64,000 bases of DNA from Pararhizobium polonicum (GCF_001687365.1 NZ_LGLV01000005.1:186001-250000); one strand, 5' to 3'; numbered from the stretch's first letter, positions 41,246 through 51,448 are shown. Notes: a model not told the origin generated them from the sequence alone. Numbers and translations: made by a program.

Positions 41246-44107
41246 ATGATTGAAGTCATTGCTTTCGTTGCTTTTGCCATTGCGCTGGCAGCATTTCTCA
41301 ACGGACGCAAGACTGCCGAGCGGCTTGAAATCGAAGTGGCGGCATTGAAGGAGGAGCTGAAGCGGATCGAAGCTCTGCGTTCTGGTTCTCCTGCGGCGGT
41401 TATCGCAGAGGAAGCCGCCGATCCGATCGCGGCCGTGGAAAACACGCCTCAAACGGTGAAGACGGTCGAAGCCGAGCCAAGGCATCGCGCCGATATCAAA
41501 AAGGGCGATGCGATCTTCGGCGGACCGCCGCCGCCCAGCCAGGATGCGGTCGAAAAGGCCTCACGCGGCGAACCGGTGGCGGCGCGGGCTGCCTCAGTCA
41601 CGGCGATCGATGCCGTTGCCCCACGGCCGAAGGAAAGCCTCGAAAGCCGCCTCGGCGCGCGCTGGGCCGTCTGGGTCGGCGGTGTCGCTCTGGCATTCGG
41701 CGGCATCTTCATGGTCAAGTATTCGATCGATGCCGGATTGCTCAGTCCGGCGGTGCGGCTGTTCATGGCGGCTGTCTTCGGTCTCGTTCTGATCGGCATT
41801 GGCGAATTCGTTCGCCGCCGCGCCATGCCGCTGGTCGCCGATGCGTTCCAGAATGCAATGATCCCCGGTATCCTGACGGCGGCGGGTGCCGTGACGCTAT
41901 TCGGCGTCTGCTATGCCGCCCATGGCGTCTACGGTTTCATCGGGCCGGTAACGGCCTTTGCGCTGCTGGCGCTGGTTTCTCTGGGCACAGTCGGTCTGTC
42001 GCTGCTGCACGGGCAGGCCCTGGCCGGGCTCGGTCTTCTGGCATCGCTGCTTACCCCGGCCTTGGTATCGTCGCAAAGCCCCAGCCCCTGGAGCCTGTTC
42101 GGCTTTCTCGGCATTGCCTGGATCGCCACGCTGCTTGCGGCGCGCATCCGCCGCTGGACCGTCGTGCCGTCGATTGCCAATATCGGGCTTTGCCTCTGGG
42201 CACTTGCCTATATCGCCTCGTCGACGCCGTTTGAAACGCTGCCCGTAACCCTTGTCATGCTGGTGATGATTGCTGGCGTAGCGCTTGTCTGGCCGGGCCG
42301 GTCTGTTGACGATATCGCGGCTGTCCCGCAGGAAACGGCGGACGGCCAGCCGGTTGCCGCACCGCGAACGCCCTGGCAGCGCGTCATGGCGCCGCCCTTT
42401 GCCGCGATCACGGTGACGGCGAGCGTGTCGGCGCTGCTGACGGCGCTTGCCATGATCAGCCCTCTGGCCACGGCATCCGGCTATCCGGTCACCGAGTTCG
42501 GCCTGATCGTTGCGGCGCTCGCGGCTCTTGGCGCCTTGCGCGCCTATGCGGTCTATCCGGCCTTGCTCGCAGCCTTTGCCGCTGTTGTCGGCGTCTGGAG
42601 CATGACGGCGCTGAGCGGTCTGCTCACCTTCATCGATCCGGCGATCCCCGGCCATATCGCAACCCTGGCTGTCTCCGGCCAAACGGCGATGCTGACCAGC
42701 ATGGCGCTCTCGGTCGTGTTTATTGCGCTCGGAGCCGTGGCCAATCACCTGCATCGCACAGGCCAGCCGCCTCTGGCGACGATCTGGGCTGCGATCATGG
42801 CGATCGTGCCGTTTGCGCTCACCGGCATGTCTTTCCTGATGACTGGTAATCTGACGTTCGATCTGCCGCACGGGCTGTTTGCAATCGCGGCAGGCCTCGT
42901 CCTTCTCGGTCTCGCCGAATGGTTTTCGCGCAGCAACGTCTCTATCGAAAAACGCGATCTGCCCCAGGCGTTTCTGGTCGCCGGCTCCCTTGGCCTCTTC
43001 GTCATCGCCCTGCATGCGCTGACCGATGGCGTTGCGACGACGATCCTGATCGCGCTGCTGGGGGCGGCCTATGTCGCGGCGACGCGTCTGCGCCCTTGGG
43101 TGGCGCTGCCCTGGATGATGGTCGGTGCGGCCATCGTCGTGCTGGCCCGCATCGCCTGGGAACCGACCATCGTCGGGCCGCAGAATCTGGCAACGACCCC
43201 GGTCTTCAACGCGCTTCTCGCCGGTTATGGCATCCCGGCGCTGCTGCTGGTGCTCTCGGCTTTCGAGCTTCGGCGCTGGCCGGACCTGCGCGTGCGCAAT
43301 CTGCTTCAGGCACTGGCCAGCCTGTTTGCGCTGCTGACGGTTGCCATCCTGGTGCGCCATGCCATGAACGGCGGCGTGCTCGACAGTGCGGTGCCGACGC
43401 TGGGCGAACAGGCGATCTACACGCTGCTCGCCATCGGCGCCTCCAGCATCATGATGACGCTCGACCGCAAGTCGCCAAGCCCGGTCTTCCGCTATGGCAG
43501 CATGGTGATCGGCGTGCTGTCGATGCTCTCCATCCTCAGTGCCCATCTGTTCGGCCTCAATCCCTATTTCAGCGGCGAACTGCTCGGCTCCGTGCCGTTC
43601 TTCGATTTGCTGCTGATCGGCTATCTGCTGCCGGGATTGGGCTATGCGGGGTTGGCCTGGTATGCGCGCGGCAAGCGGCCGGTGCCCTATGTCACCGCGC
43701 TCGCAATCGCCGGCGCCGTGCTCGTCTTCGTCTGGGCGACGCTGTCGGTGCGCCGCTTCTGGCAGGGGCAGAATATCGCCGACTGGAAAGGCTTCCTGCA
43801 GGGCGAAACCTACACCTATTCGGTGGTCTGGCTGCTGCTCGGCGTGTTGCTGCTGGTGCTCGGCTCCCGCTTCAATGCCAAGAGCATTCGCATCACCTCG
43901 GCGGTTCTGGTCTTCGTCGCGGTGCTGAAGGTGTTCCTGATCGACATGGCCAATCTCGAAGGTTTCCTGCGGGCGTTGTCCTTCATCGGGCTTGGCGGCG
44001 TGCTGATCGGCATCGGGCTGTTCTACCAGAAGGTTCTTTCCGGCAAGGCGGGTGCTGAGCCTGCCCCCCAGGTGGATGCCGAAGCGGAACCGGGGCAGAC
44101 AGCCTGA
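41246..44107 (+). CDS. DUF2339 polytopic membrane protein
   Basis: The 953-residue protein starts with a membrane anchor (MIEVIAFVAFAIALAAFL), a coiled acidic linker (about 20-110), then SLESRLGARWAVWVGGVALAFGGIFMVKYSIDAGLLSP, the DUF2339 signature, followed by some twenty-five or more hydrophobic segments to the C-terminus. The function of the family is unknown. GGGGAGAGAAT precedes the ATG at 41246. It is divergent from the phoX-like gene and followed at 40 bp by an HD hydrolase. Length is typical for the family. Confidence 0.88.
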   Translation: MIEVIAFVAFAIALAAFLNGRKTAERLEIEVAALKEELKRIEALRSGSPAAVIAEEAADPIAAVENTPQTVKTVEAEPRHRADIKKGDAIFGGPPPPSQDAVEKASRGEPVAARAASVTAIDAVAPRPKESLESRLGARWAVWVGGVALAFGGIFMVKYSIDAGLLSPAVRLFMAAVFGLVLIGIGEFVRRRAMPLVADAFQNAMIPGILTAAGAVTLFGVCYAAHGVYGFIGPVTAFALLALVSLGTVGLSLLHGQALAGLGLLASLLTPALVSSQSPSPWSLFGFLGIAWIATLLAARIRRWTVVPSIANIGLCLWALAYIASSTPFETLPVTLVMLVMIAGVALVWPGRSVDDIAAVPQETADGQPVAAPRTPWQRVMAPPFAAITVTASVSALLTALAMISPLATASGYPVTEFGLIVAALAALGALRAYAVYPALLAAFAAVVGVWSMTALSGLLTFIDPAIPGHIATLAVSGQTAMLTSMALSVVFIALGAVANHLHRTGQPPLATIWAAIMAIVPFALTGMSFLMTGNLTFDLPHGLFAIAAGLVLLGLAEWFSRSNVSIEKRDLPQAFLVAGSLGLFVIALHALTDGVATTILIALLGAAYVAATRLRPWVALPWMMVGAAIVVLARIAWEPTIVGPQNLATTPVFNALLAGYGIPALLLVLSAFELRRWPDLRVRNLLQALASLFALLTVAILVRHAMNGGVLDSAVPTLGEQAIYTLLAIGASSIMMTLDRKSPSPVFRYGSMVIGVLSMLSILSAHLFGLNPYFSGELLGSVPFFDLLLIGYLLPGLGYAGLAWYARGKRPVPYVTALAIAGAVLVFVWATLSVRRFWQGQNIADWKGFLQGETYTYSVVWLLLGVLLLVLGSRFNAKSIRITSAVLVFVAVLKVFLIDMANLEGFLRALSFIGLGGVLIGIGLFYQKVLSGKAGAEPAPQVDAEAEPGQTA

Positions 44108-44147
44108 CTGTTTTGATGTCCGTGCTCTCTTTTTTTATGGATTTGAC

Positions 44148-44804
44148 ATGAGCCATACCGCTTCGCTTGCCGCCGCCTTTGCGCCTTACGAGGCCCTGGC
44201 GGAACAGTTGCTGCCCCATGCCGTCTCCGGCAATGACGGCTCGCATGATGCCGCCCATCTGATCCGCGTGTGGAAGAATGCGCTGCGGATCCATGGCTCG
44301 GAGGGTGGCGATCTGCGCATCATCGCCGCCGCCGTGCTGCTGCACGACTGCGTCTCGGTCGAGAAGAATTCGCCGCATCGCGCCCAGGCCTCGCGGCTTG
44401 CGGCGGAACGGGCGTTCGAACTGCTCGACGAGCACGGCTGGCGCACCGCCGAGATCACGGCCGTCGCCCACGCGATCCTGACGCACAGTTTTTCGGCCAA
44501 TGTCCCGCCGGAAAGCCTCGAGGCCAAAATCCTGCAGGATGCCGACCGCCTCGACGCCATCGGCATGATCGGTGCGGCCCGCTGCTTCTACATTGCCGGG
44601 CGCATGGGCAGCGGGCTCTACGATCCGCTCGACCCTCTGGCGGTGGACCGCCCGCTCGACGACAAGGCCTATGCCATCGATCATTTCGAGACCAAGCTGT
44701 TCAAGCTGACGGACGGTTTCCAGACGGCGGCGGGCAGGGCGCTTGCCCGGCAGCGGCAGGAGCGGCTGCGTGCGGTGCTTGGCATGCTGATCGAAGAAAT
44801 ATAG
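44148..44804 (+). CDS. HD-domain phosphohydrolase (YedJ-like)
   Basis: The 218-residue protein has the HD metal-binding pattern: SHDAAHLIRVWKNA, LLHDCVSVEKNSPHRAQASRLAAERAFELL, then HAILTHSFSA and ILQDADRLDAIGMIGAARCF. This set is typical of uncharacterised HD hydrolases of the YedJ type acting on nucleotides or phosphodiesters. ATG at 44148 gives the natural N-terminus; the upstream open part overlaps DUF2339. It may be cotranscribed with DUF2339. Confidence 0.87.
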   Translation: MSHTASLAAAFAPYEALAEQLLPHAVSGNDGSHDAAHLIRVWKNALRIHGSEGGDLRIIAAAVLLHDCVSVEKNSPHRAQASRLAAERAFELLDEHGWRTAEITAVAHAILTHSFSANVPPESLEAKILQDADRLDAIGMIGAARCFYIAGRMGSGLYDPLDPLAVDRPLDDKAYAIDHFETKLFKLTDGFQTAAGRALARQRQERLRAVLGMLIEEI

Positions 44805-44885
44805 CGAAGACAGATGTTTGCGAGAATTGCTGGAATCAGTCTGCAATGATCTTGAATCACAATCTGAACGCCTGGGAGTGACGAC

Positions 44886-45731
44886 ATGAAGGTGACCGGC
44901 CTCAACATTCACCCGCTGAAAAGCGGCCGTGCCATCGCGCAGACCTCCGTCTCGGTCCGGTTGGATGGCCTCGCCGGCGACCGGCGTTTCATGCTTGTCG
45001 ATCCCGATGGAAAATTCATCACCCAGCGGGAACTGCAGGCGCTGGCGCAGGTCGAAGCCACGCATGTGGCCGGCGGCGTCCATCTGAGAATGGGCGCCCG
45101 CACGGCTACAGTGTCCTTTGATCCGGAAAGGCGGCTGGATGTTCGCGTCTGGGACAGCGAGGTCAATGCCGCCGTTTCTGACGACGGCGCCAGCACGACG
45201 CTCTCGGACTGGTTCGGCCGCCCGGTCAAGCTGGTGCATATGGACGCCGCCGCCGGGCGGGTGGTCGGCGAAGAATGGGCCGACGAGGCAGCGCCTGTCG
45301 GTTTCGCCGATGGATTTCCGGTGCTGATCACCACCACGGCGTCGCTTGCCGATCTCAATGTCACGCTGGTTTCCAAGGGGCAGGAACCGGTCGGCATGGA
45401 CCGCTTCCGCACCAATATCCTGATCGACAACGACAACCCTTGGGAAGAGGATTTCTGGGAAAGCGTCGAGATCGGCGGCATCGTCTTCGACCTCGTCAAG
45501 CCCTGCGCCCGCTGCATCATGACGACGCAGGATCAGGTGACCGGCGAGCGCATCGGCGGCAATCCGATCCAGGGCCTTGCCGAAAAACGCATGTCCGCCG
45601 ACCGCCGCGTCCCCGGCGTCCTGTTCGGCTGGAATGCCGTGCCGCGCGGCGAGGGGACGATTGGTCTCGGCGATGAACTGCGCGTGGTCAAGGCGCGGGA
45701 AGAGCGCTGGCCGATGAAGATCAGGGCCTGA
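44886..45731 (+). CDS. MOSC-domain protein
   Basis: The 281-residue protein has the MOSC N-terminal beta-barrel (MKVTGLNIHPLKSGRA, GDRRFMLVDPDGKFITQRE) and the MOSC domain with GMDRFRTNILID and the conserved cysteine in KPCARCIMTTQDQ. This arrangement matches YcbX/mARC-type molybdenum-cofactor enzymes that reduce N-hydroxylated compounds. The C-terminal ferredoxin domain of YcbX is missing, so an external electron donor would be needed. It follows the HD gene by 81 bases. Confidence 0.88.
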   Translation: MKVTGLNIHPLKSGRAIAQTSVSVRLDGLAGDRRFMLVDPDGKFITQRELQALAQVEATHVAGGVHLRMGARTATVSFDPERRLDVRVWDSEVNAAVSDDGASTTLSDWFGRPVKLVHMDAAAGRVVGEEWADEAAPVGFADGFPVLITTTASLADLNVTLVSKGQEPVGMDRFRTNILIDNDNPWEEDFWESVEIGGIVFDLVKPCARCIMTTQDQVTGERIGGNPIQGLAEKRMSADRRVPGVLFGWNAVPRGEGTIGLGDELRVVKAREERWPMKIRA

Positions 45732-45750
45732 TCCCGCGCAAGCAACAGGT

Positions 45751-46743
45751 TTACTGTCGTTGCAGAGCCTGTTCCACCGCTTCCATGATCGAAGGCGACA
45801 ATGGCCCCTTGTCCAGCGCCCCGGCATTTTCCTCGACCTGTTTGACCGTGCGAAAACCGGGGATCGGCAGCGTGTTCGGCGAGCGTGCCCAGAGCCAGGC
45901 AAGCGCGCCCTGCGTCAGCGTCCGGCCGTCCGAGCGCAGCAGGTCGCGGATCGAATCGAGCCGTCTGGAAAACGCCGGATCGACCGCGCCGTCGCGGAAA
46001 TACTTCATCCAGTCGAAATCGGCGCTGCGCACGTCGTTTGCCGCCAGCCGGTCGCCGGACTTGAACTTGCCGGAGAGCAGGCCCATGGCCAGCGGGCCGC
46101 GATTGATCGAGATGAGGCCGGTCTTTTCGATGAGCGCGATCATCTCCCGCGCCGGCTCGAAAACATTCATCGTATGCTGGACCGAGACGAAACCGTCGCG
46201 TCCGGCAAAGCGCGCCGCCCGTTCCGGCCAGTCCGTGCTCCAGCCATAGGCGGTGATCTTGCCTTCCGCGCGCAGGGCGTCAAGCGTATCGAACACCGCG
46301 TTGGCTTCGATGAGATCGAACTCGTTGAGATGGAACTGGAGGAGGTCGATCCTGTCCCGATTCAATCGCTTGAGCGATGTTTCCAGCGAGGCACGGATAA
46401 AGTCCGGCGAGGCAAAGGCGCCGGTTGCCTGCTTGGTCGCATGGTCGGTAGCAAAGCCGAATTTGGTTGCCACGACGACATCGGGATGGGAGGCAAGCGC
46501 TTCGCCCAGAACCTCTTCGGAATGCCCGGCGCCATAGTTCGACGCCGTGTCGAAGAACCGGATGCCGAGATCGATGGCCCGGTGGATGGCACGGATCGAT
46601 TCCGCATCATCGACATCACCCCAGCCGAGCGGCACGTCGCCGGCATAGAACGGCCCGCCGATCGCCCAGCATCCCATGCCCAGACGCGGGATGGTGCGCC
46701 CGTCCCAAAGCGTGATGCCGGTGGATCTGGTTTTGTCGAGCAT
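45751..46743 (-). CDS. Aldo/keto reductase
   Basis: The 330-residue protein has the AKR barrel motifs: RLGMGCWAIGGPF, GIRFFDTASNYGAGHSEEVLGEAL (catalytic Asp and Tyr), VVVATKFGF (catalytic Lys), and the NADPH-binding C-terminal RSPNTLPIPGFRTVKQVEENAGAL. It would reduce aldehydes or ketones with NADPH. It is convergent with the MOSC gene (19 bp apart) and divergent from the MFS transporter. The physiological substrate is unknown. Confidence 0.92.
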   Translation of the reverse strand: MLDKTRSTGITLWDGRTIPRLGMGCWAIGGPFYAGDVPLGWGDVDDAESIRAIHRAIDLGIRFFDTASNYGAGHSEEVLGEALASHPDVVVATKFGFATDHATKQATGAFASPDFIRASLETSLKRLNRDRIDLLQFHLNEFDLIEANAVFDTLDALRAEGKITAYGWSTDWPERAARFAGRDGFVSVQHTMNVFEPAREMIALIEKTGLISINRGPLAMGLLSGKFKSGDRLAANDVRSADFDWMKYFRDGAVDPAFSRRLDSIRDLLRSDGRTLTQGALAWLWARSPNTLPIPGFRTVKQVEENAGALDKGPLSPSIMEAVEQALQRQ

Positions 46744-47057
46744 GGTGGCCTCCCTGTGGTTTCAGGCCGGAAGCTATCAGCCGTTTCGCGGGTGACATAG
46801 AGGCAGTCCCGCAGTGCATTTTTCATTTTTGAAAAATAGACCGCGCCAGCGGTCTCCGATTGCGGCAAAGCCGGTTCGGCCGTCCATTCACGATTTCGAC
46901 AGCGAGGATGCCGCGCTTTTATCGGCATGGTTCCCGAATTCCGCGCCGAACCATGGCATTCATCCATCAATATGGCTGATCGCACCGTGATTTTAATTCG
47001 CTTTTTTGGCGGCAGCTCCCGGCGTAGATTGGCGCACCAATCATCTGGAGTCGCTGA
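46744..47057. other. Divergent aldo/keto reductase-MFS intergenic region
   Basis: About 310 bp. It contains the A/T-rich hairpin TTTTTCA/TGAAAAA (46819-46836) and the inverted repeat AGACCGC/GCGGTCT around a 4-nt centre (46838-46855), either of which could be an operator. No gene is evident. Confidence 0.5.
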
Positions 47058-48302
47058 ATGTCCGCCGTTTCATCCGCCGCCACCCCGCGAGCGCCCGCCA
47101 CCAGTCCGGGTTTGCCCTGGCTGATCATCGTTGCCGGCTCTCTCATTGCCGTGCTGACCTTCGGGCCGCGCTCGGCCATGGGGTTCTTCCAGCTGCCGAT
47201 GCTCGCCGATACCGGCTGGGACCGCACCACCTTCGGTCTGGCCATGGCCTTCCAGAACCTCGCCTGGGGCATCAGCCAGCCGTTCTTCGGCGCGATCGCC
47301 GACAAATACGGCTCGTGGCGGGTACTGGCCTTTTCCGGCCTCGTCTATGCCGGCGGCCTGATCATCATGGCCTTTGCAAACGCGCCGATCTGGCTGCATA
47401 TCGGCGGCGGCGTGATGGTCGGTCTCGGCGTCGGCGCCGGCTCCTTCGGCATCCTCCTGTCGGCCTTTGCCCGCAACGTTACGCCGGCGCAGCGCTCCAT
47501 GGCGTTCGGCATCTGCACGGCGGCCGGTTCCGCCGGCATGTTCCTGTTTGCGCCGCTGAGCCAGCGGCTGATCTCGACCTACGGCTGGTCCGACAGCCTT
47601 GTCTATATGGCCCTGCTGATGCTGCTGGTGCCGCTGTTCGCCATCCCGCTGCGCGGCAATTCGTCGTCCGGCACCCAGAAGGAAGCGCTCTACAAGCAGT
47701 CGATCGGCGAGGCGCTGAAGGAGGCGCTCGGCCACAAGAGCTACCTGCTGCTGATCTCCGGCTTTTTCGTCTGCGGCTATCAGGTGGCCTTCATCACCGC
47801 GCATTTCCCCGCCTATATCAGCGATATCGGCATCGACGCGCGCTATGCGGTGATCGCGCTGGCCCTGATCGGCTTCTTCAACATCATCGGCTCGCTCGCC
47901 GCCGGTGTCATCGGCCAGCGCTATTCGAAGCCTTATTTTCTCGCCTATATCTATATCGCCCGCTCGGTCGTCGTTTCAGCCTTCCTGCTTTTGCCGCAGT
48001 CGCCGACATCGGTCATCATCTTCGCGGCTGTCATGGGGCTGCTCTGGCTGTCCACCGTGCCGCCGACCAATGCGCTCGTCGCCATCATGTTCGGCACGCG
48101 CCATCTCGGCCTGCTTGGCGGCGTCGTCTTCCTGTCGCATCAGGTCGGCTCGTTCCTCGGCGTCTGGATGGGCGGTTATCTCTACGATCACTTCGGTTCC
48201 TATGATCCGGTCTGGTGGCTCGGCGTGGCGCTCGGCATCTTCGCGGCCATCGTCCATTGGCCGATCAAGGAACAGGCCGTGGCCCGTCCGGCGATGGCCT
48301 GA
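47058..48302 (+). CDS. MFS transporter
   Basis: The 414-residue protein has twelve predicted membrane segments. The conserved loop motif after segment 2 is present as FGAIADKYGSWRV, and the related sequence GQRYSKPY occurs in the second half. The overall pattern (GPRSAMGFFQLPMLADTGWDR, LGVGAGSFGILLSA, GLLWLSTVPPTNALVA) resembles the oxalate/formate- or monocarboxylate-type branch, but the substrate cannot be deduced. A hairpin follows the stop. It is divergent from the aldo/keto reductase. Confidence 0.9.
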   Translation: MSAVSSAATPRAPATSPGLPWLIIVAGSLIAVLTFGPRSAMGFFQLPMLADTGWDRTTFGLAMAFQNLAWGISQPFFGAIADKYGSWRVLAFSGLVYAGGLIIMAFANAPIWLHIGGGVMVGLGVGAGSFGILLSAFARNVTPAQRSMAFGICTAAGSAGMFLFAPLSQRLISTYGWSDSLVYMALLMLLVPLFAIPLRGNSSSGTQKEALYKQSIGEALKEALGHKSYLLLISGFFVCGYQVAFITAHFPAYISDIGIDARYAVIALALIGFFNIIGSLAAGVIGQRYSKPYFLAYIYIARSVVVSAFLLLPQSPTSVIIFAAVMGLLWLSTVPPTNALVAIMFGTRHLGLLGGVVFLSHQVGSFLGVWMGGYLYDHFGSYDPVWWLGVALGIFAAIVHWPIKEQAVARPAMA

Positions 48303-48319
48303 GCGACCCGCAAATTCTT

Positions 48320-48347
48320 GCCCTCCCGCTGAAAATAGCGGGAGGGC
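48320..48347 (+). terminator. Hairpin after the MFS gene
   Basis: A near-perfect 11-bp stem (GCCCTCCCGCT with AGCGGGAGGGC) around a 6-nt loop, 17 bp after the stop, followed by ATTCTTG rather than a T-run. Confidence 0.6.
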
Positions 48348-48414
48348 ATTCTTGAAAACTGTCACAAAACTTTCTAAGTCTCATCCACCGGCCCTGCCGG
48401 TTTTGTTTTGATCC

Positions 48415-48439
48415 TGTTATGCTCATGTTGAGCAAAACA
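48415..48439 (+). promoter_or_regulatory. Candidate operator upstream of nadABC
   Basis: Inverted repeat with arms TGTTATGCTCA (48415-48425) and TGAGCAAAACA (48429-48439), a 3-nt centre and one mismatch, 38 bp before nadA. It contains a TGTTATGCT extended -10-like sequence, so a bound repressor would block transcription. A NadQ-like regulator is encoded at 53.3 kb. Confidence 0.6.
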
Positions 48440-48476
48440 GGTTTGCCGCCGGAGGGGCGGTGAGAGGAGCAGTTCG

Positions 48477-49556
48477 ATGACGATCGCACAGAACCCGGCG
48501 GCCATTCAGACTTCCGGCGCGCTGAAAACCGCCGCCGAGCGTTTCGGCATCCTCGAAAGGCCGGATCTGACGTTTACGCCGGAAATCGCCCGCGAGACGG
48601 CGCATCTCTACGAGCGCGTCAAACAGTTCGTTCCCGCCTTCGAATGGCCGGTCTATGCGCCCTATGTGCATGCCATCAACCGGCTGAAGAAGGAACGCGG
48701 CGCCGTCATCCTCGCGCACAACTACCAGACGCCGGATATCTTCCACTGCGTCGCCGATATTGTCGGCGACAGTCTGCAGCTGGCGCGGGACGCCACCAGG
48801 GTCGATTCCGAGATCATCATCCAGTGCGGCGTGCACTTCATGGCCGAGACCTCCAAGCTGCTCAATCCGGAAAAGACCGTGCTGATCCCGGACGGCAAGG
48901 CCGGCTGCTCGCTGTCGGAATCGATCACCGGCGCCGATGTGCGGCTGCTGAAGGAGCGCTATCCCGGTGTGCCTGTCGTCACTTATGTCAACACGTCGGC
49001 CGATGTGAAGGCCGAGACCGATATCTGCTGCACCTCATCGAATGTGCTCGCCGTCGTCGAAAGCCTGGAGAGCGACACCGTTCTGTGCATCCCGGATGAA
49101 TATCTGGCGATGAACGTCGCCAAGCAGACGAAAAAGAAGATCCTCACCTGGAAGGGGCACTGCGAGGTGCATGAGCGCTTCACGGCAGCCGAACTCCTGG
49201 CCTACAAGGAAGCCGACCCGACGATCGAGATCATCGGCCACCCGGAATGCCATCCCGACGTCATCGCCGTCTGCGATTTCGCCGGTTCGACCGCTGCCAT
49301 GATCAACTATGTCAAGGACAAGCGTCCGCCCCGCGTGCTGCTGGTCACCGAATGCTCGATGGCGTCGAACATCCAGGCCGAGGTCAAGGGTGTCGATTTC
49401 ATCAAGCCGTGCAATCTCTGTCCGCATATGAAGCGCATCACGCTGCCGAAGATCCTCGACAGCCTGCTGTTCATGACGGAGGAGGTTCTTGTCGATCCGG
49501 CGATTGCCGGACGGGCAAGGCTTGCCGTCGAGCGGATGGTGAATTTGAAGCAGTAG
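48477..49556 (+). CDS. nadA: Quinolinate synthase NadA
   Basis: The 359-residue protein has the three cysteines of the [4Fe-4S] cluster in [21 protein letters not shown] and [12 protein letters not shown], together with [11 protein letters not shown] near the N-terminus. It condenses iminoaspartate with dihydroxyacetone phosphate to quinolinate in de novo NAD synthesis. GGAG precedes the ATG at 48477. It is the first gene of nadABC, with a palindrome over its promoter. Length fits the long proteobacterial type. Confidence 0.97.
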   Translation: MTIAQNPAAIQTSGALKTAAERFGILERPDLTFTPEIARETAHLYERVKQFVPAFEWPVYAPYVHAINRLKKERGAVILAHNYQTPDIFHCVADIVGDSLQLARDATRVDSEIIIQCGVHFMAETSKLLNPEKTVLIPDGKAGCSLSESITGADVRLLKERYPGVPVVTYVNTSADVKAETDICCTSSNVLAVVESLESDTVLCIPDEYLAMNVAKQTKKKILTWKGHCEVHERFTAAELLAYKEADPTIEIIGHPECHPDVIAVCDFAGSTAAMINYVKDKRPPRVLLVTECSMASNIQAEVKGVDFIKPCNLCPHMKRITLPKILDSLLFMTEEVLVDPAIAGRARLAVERMVNLKQ

Positions 49557-49564
49557 AGGGCAAG

Positions 49565-49665
49565 CCCCTCCCCCTTGTGGGGAGGGGTTGGGGGAGGGGA
49601 CTTTCTTTCAAACAAGGAAAAACCCCTCCCGGCCCTACGGGCCACCCTCCCCACAAGGGGGAGGG
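49565..49665. repeat. Large intergenic palindromic element between nadA and nadB
   Basis: Perfect 21-bp inverted-repeat arms at 49566-49586 and 49645-49665 enclose a second G-run/C-run pair (GGGAGGGG/CCCCTCCC) and GGCCCTACGGGCC. It resembles the abundant intergenic mosaic elements of rhizobia. The transcript would fold into a very stable structure. Confidence 0.8.
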
Positions 49666-49692
49666 AAAGTGCCGCGCCGGAGGAGGAATACA

Positions 49693-51291
49693 ATGCTGAC
49701 CGACCATTTCCGCCCGCAGTCCTTCAACGGCATCGACGATATCGTCATTGTCGGCGGCGGGCTTGCCGGCCTTTTCTGCGCGCTGAAGCTCAGCCCCCGG
49801 CCGGTCACGGTGCTGGCCGCCGCCCCGATCGGGTATGGCGCTTCGTCCGCCTGGGCGCAGGGCGGCATCGCCGCTGCCATGGGCCTGGGCGATACGGTCG
49901 ACAAGCACGTGGCCGATACGCTGATTGCCGGTGCCGGCATCGTCGATGAGAAGATGACGCGGATGATGGTGGCGGAAGGCCCGGCCCGCATCCACGATCT
50001 GCTGGGCTACGGCGTGCCCTTCGACCGCGATCTGGAAGGCAAGCTGCTCTTGTCGCGCGAGGCCGCCCATTCCGAGCGCCGCATCGTCCGCGTCAAGGGC
50101 GACATGGCCGGCAAGGCCATCATGGAAGCCCTGATCGCCGCCGTCCGCAACACACCCTCGATCCGGGTGCTGGAAGGTTATGTGGTCGAGGAATTGGTGC
50201 GTCAGGGCCGGTTCATCTCCGGCGTCATCGCCCGTCCGGATGCAGGCCAGTCGAAGAAGCGCGTGTCGTTTCCGGCGCGCGCCGTGGTGCTTTGCTCGGG
50301 CGGTGTCGGCCATCTGTTCTCCGTCACCACCAATCCGACCGAGGCCTGCGGGCAGGGCGTCGGCATGGCGGCCCGCGCCGGCGCGATCATCGCCGATCCG
50401 GAATTCATCCAGTTTCACCCGACGGCGATCAACATCGGCCGCGATCCGGCACCGCTGGCAACCGAGGCCCTGCGGGGTGACGGCGCACACCTGATCAACT
50501 CGGCCGGTCATCGCTTCATGCTCGATATCCACCCGGACGGCGAGCTTGCCCCCCGCGATATCGTGTCCCGCGGCGTCTTTGCCGAAGTGCAGGCCGGACG
50601 CGGCGCTTTCCTCGACTGCACCAAGGCCGTCGGGGCGCATTTCCCCGAAGCATTCCCCACCGTTTATGCCTCCTGCCTGTCGGCGGGCATCGATCCGGTC
50701 ACGCAGCCGATCCCGGTCGTTCCGGCTGTGCACTATCACATGGGCGGCGTGCTGACCGATGCGGAAGGCCGTACCTCGATCGACGGGCTCTGGGCCGCCG
50801 GTGAAGTGACCTCCACCGGTGTTCACGGCGCCAACCGGCTCGCCTCCAATTCGCTGCTCGAAGCCGTGGTCTTTGCCGCCCGCATCGCCGAAAACATCAA
50901 GGGCATGCTGCCGGAACCGAAGATCACCGATTGGGGTGACAATGCCGGCGAGAATGATGATCCGGTAACGATCGAGGACAGCCCGCCGCTGACCGCCCTT
51001 CGCCACATCATGAGCGAGCATGTCGGCGTCATCCGTTCGCGCGATACGCTGACCCGGGCCATCCGCGGCATCGCCAACCTGGAGCGCCAGAACACGCGCA
51101 TGCGCTTCAGCAACATCGTCACCACGGCCAAGCTGATCGCCACCGGCGCCTATCTGCGCACCGAAAGCCGGGGCGGCCATTTCCGGTCCGATTGCCCCGA
51201 ACCACGGCCGGAATGGAAGCACCGGACGTTCCTGACGCTCGCCGAGGCCGACCGGGTCGTGGCTGAGGTCGCGGAGACGGAAAGCGTTTAG
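49693..51291 (+). CDS. nadB: L-aspartate oxidase NadB
   Basis: The 532-residue flavoprotein has the FAD motif [16 protein letters not shown], the [13 protein letters not shown] substrate region, EFIQFHPTA and the catalytic-domain [15 protein letters not shown], then [27 protein letters not shown]. It oxidises aspartate to iminoaspartate for NadA. AGGAGGAATACA precedes the ATG at 49693; the frame upstream runs into the palindromic element. The last 120 residues form the helical capping region. Second gene of the operon. Confidence 0.97.
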   Translation: MLTDHFRPQSFNGIDDIVIVGGGLAGLFCALKLSPRPVTVLAAAPIGYGASSAWAQGGIAAAMGLGDTVDKHVADTLIAGAGIVDEKMTRMMVAEGPARIHDLLGYGVPFDRDLEGKLLLSREAAHSERRIVRVKGDMAGKAIMEALIAAVRNTPSIRVLEGYVVEELVRQGRFISGVIARPDAGQSKKRVSFPARAVVLCSGGVGHLFSVTTNPTEACGQGVGMAARAGAIIADPEFIQFHPTAINIGRDPAPLATEALRGDGAHLINSAGHRFMLDIHPDGELAPRDIVSRGVFAEVQAGRGAFLDCTKAVGAHFPEAFPTVYASCLSAGIDPVTQPIPVVPAVHYHMGGVLTDAEGRTSIDGLWAAGEVTSTGVHGANRLASNSLLEAVVFAARIAENIKGMLPEPKITDWGDNAGENDDPVTIEDSPPLTALRHIMSEHVGVIRSRDTLTRAIRGIANLERQNTRMRFSNIVTTAKLIATGAYLRTESRGGHFRSDCPEPRPEWKHRTFLTLAEADRVVAEVAETESV

Positions 51292-51316
51292 GGCTGTCTA
51301 CCAACCCGCTTGCTCC

Positions 51317-51388
51317 GTCACCCTCGGGCTTGACCCGAGGGTCCAGAGACGGGCGGCATGGATCCTCGGCTCAAGGCCGAGGATGACG
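51317..51388. repeat. Intergenic palindromic element between nadB and nadC
   Basis: Two hairpins: CCCTCGGG/CCCGAGGG (51321-51341) and ATCCTCGGC/GCCGAGGAT (51362-51384). The two halves are related in inverted orientation, as in short palindromic repeats found through rhizobial genomes. Confidence 0.75.
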
Positions 51389-51448
51389 ATTAAAAGGGCC
51401 GGTTTGAGAAAGCTGGAGCCTTCGCACTACATCCTTGAGGACCCGCCT

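Noticed and set aside
41897-43546. 549-codon minus-strand frame over DUF2339
   Set aside because: Charged low-complexity antisense of hydrophobic helices.
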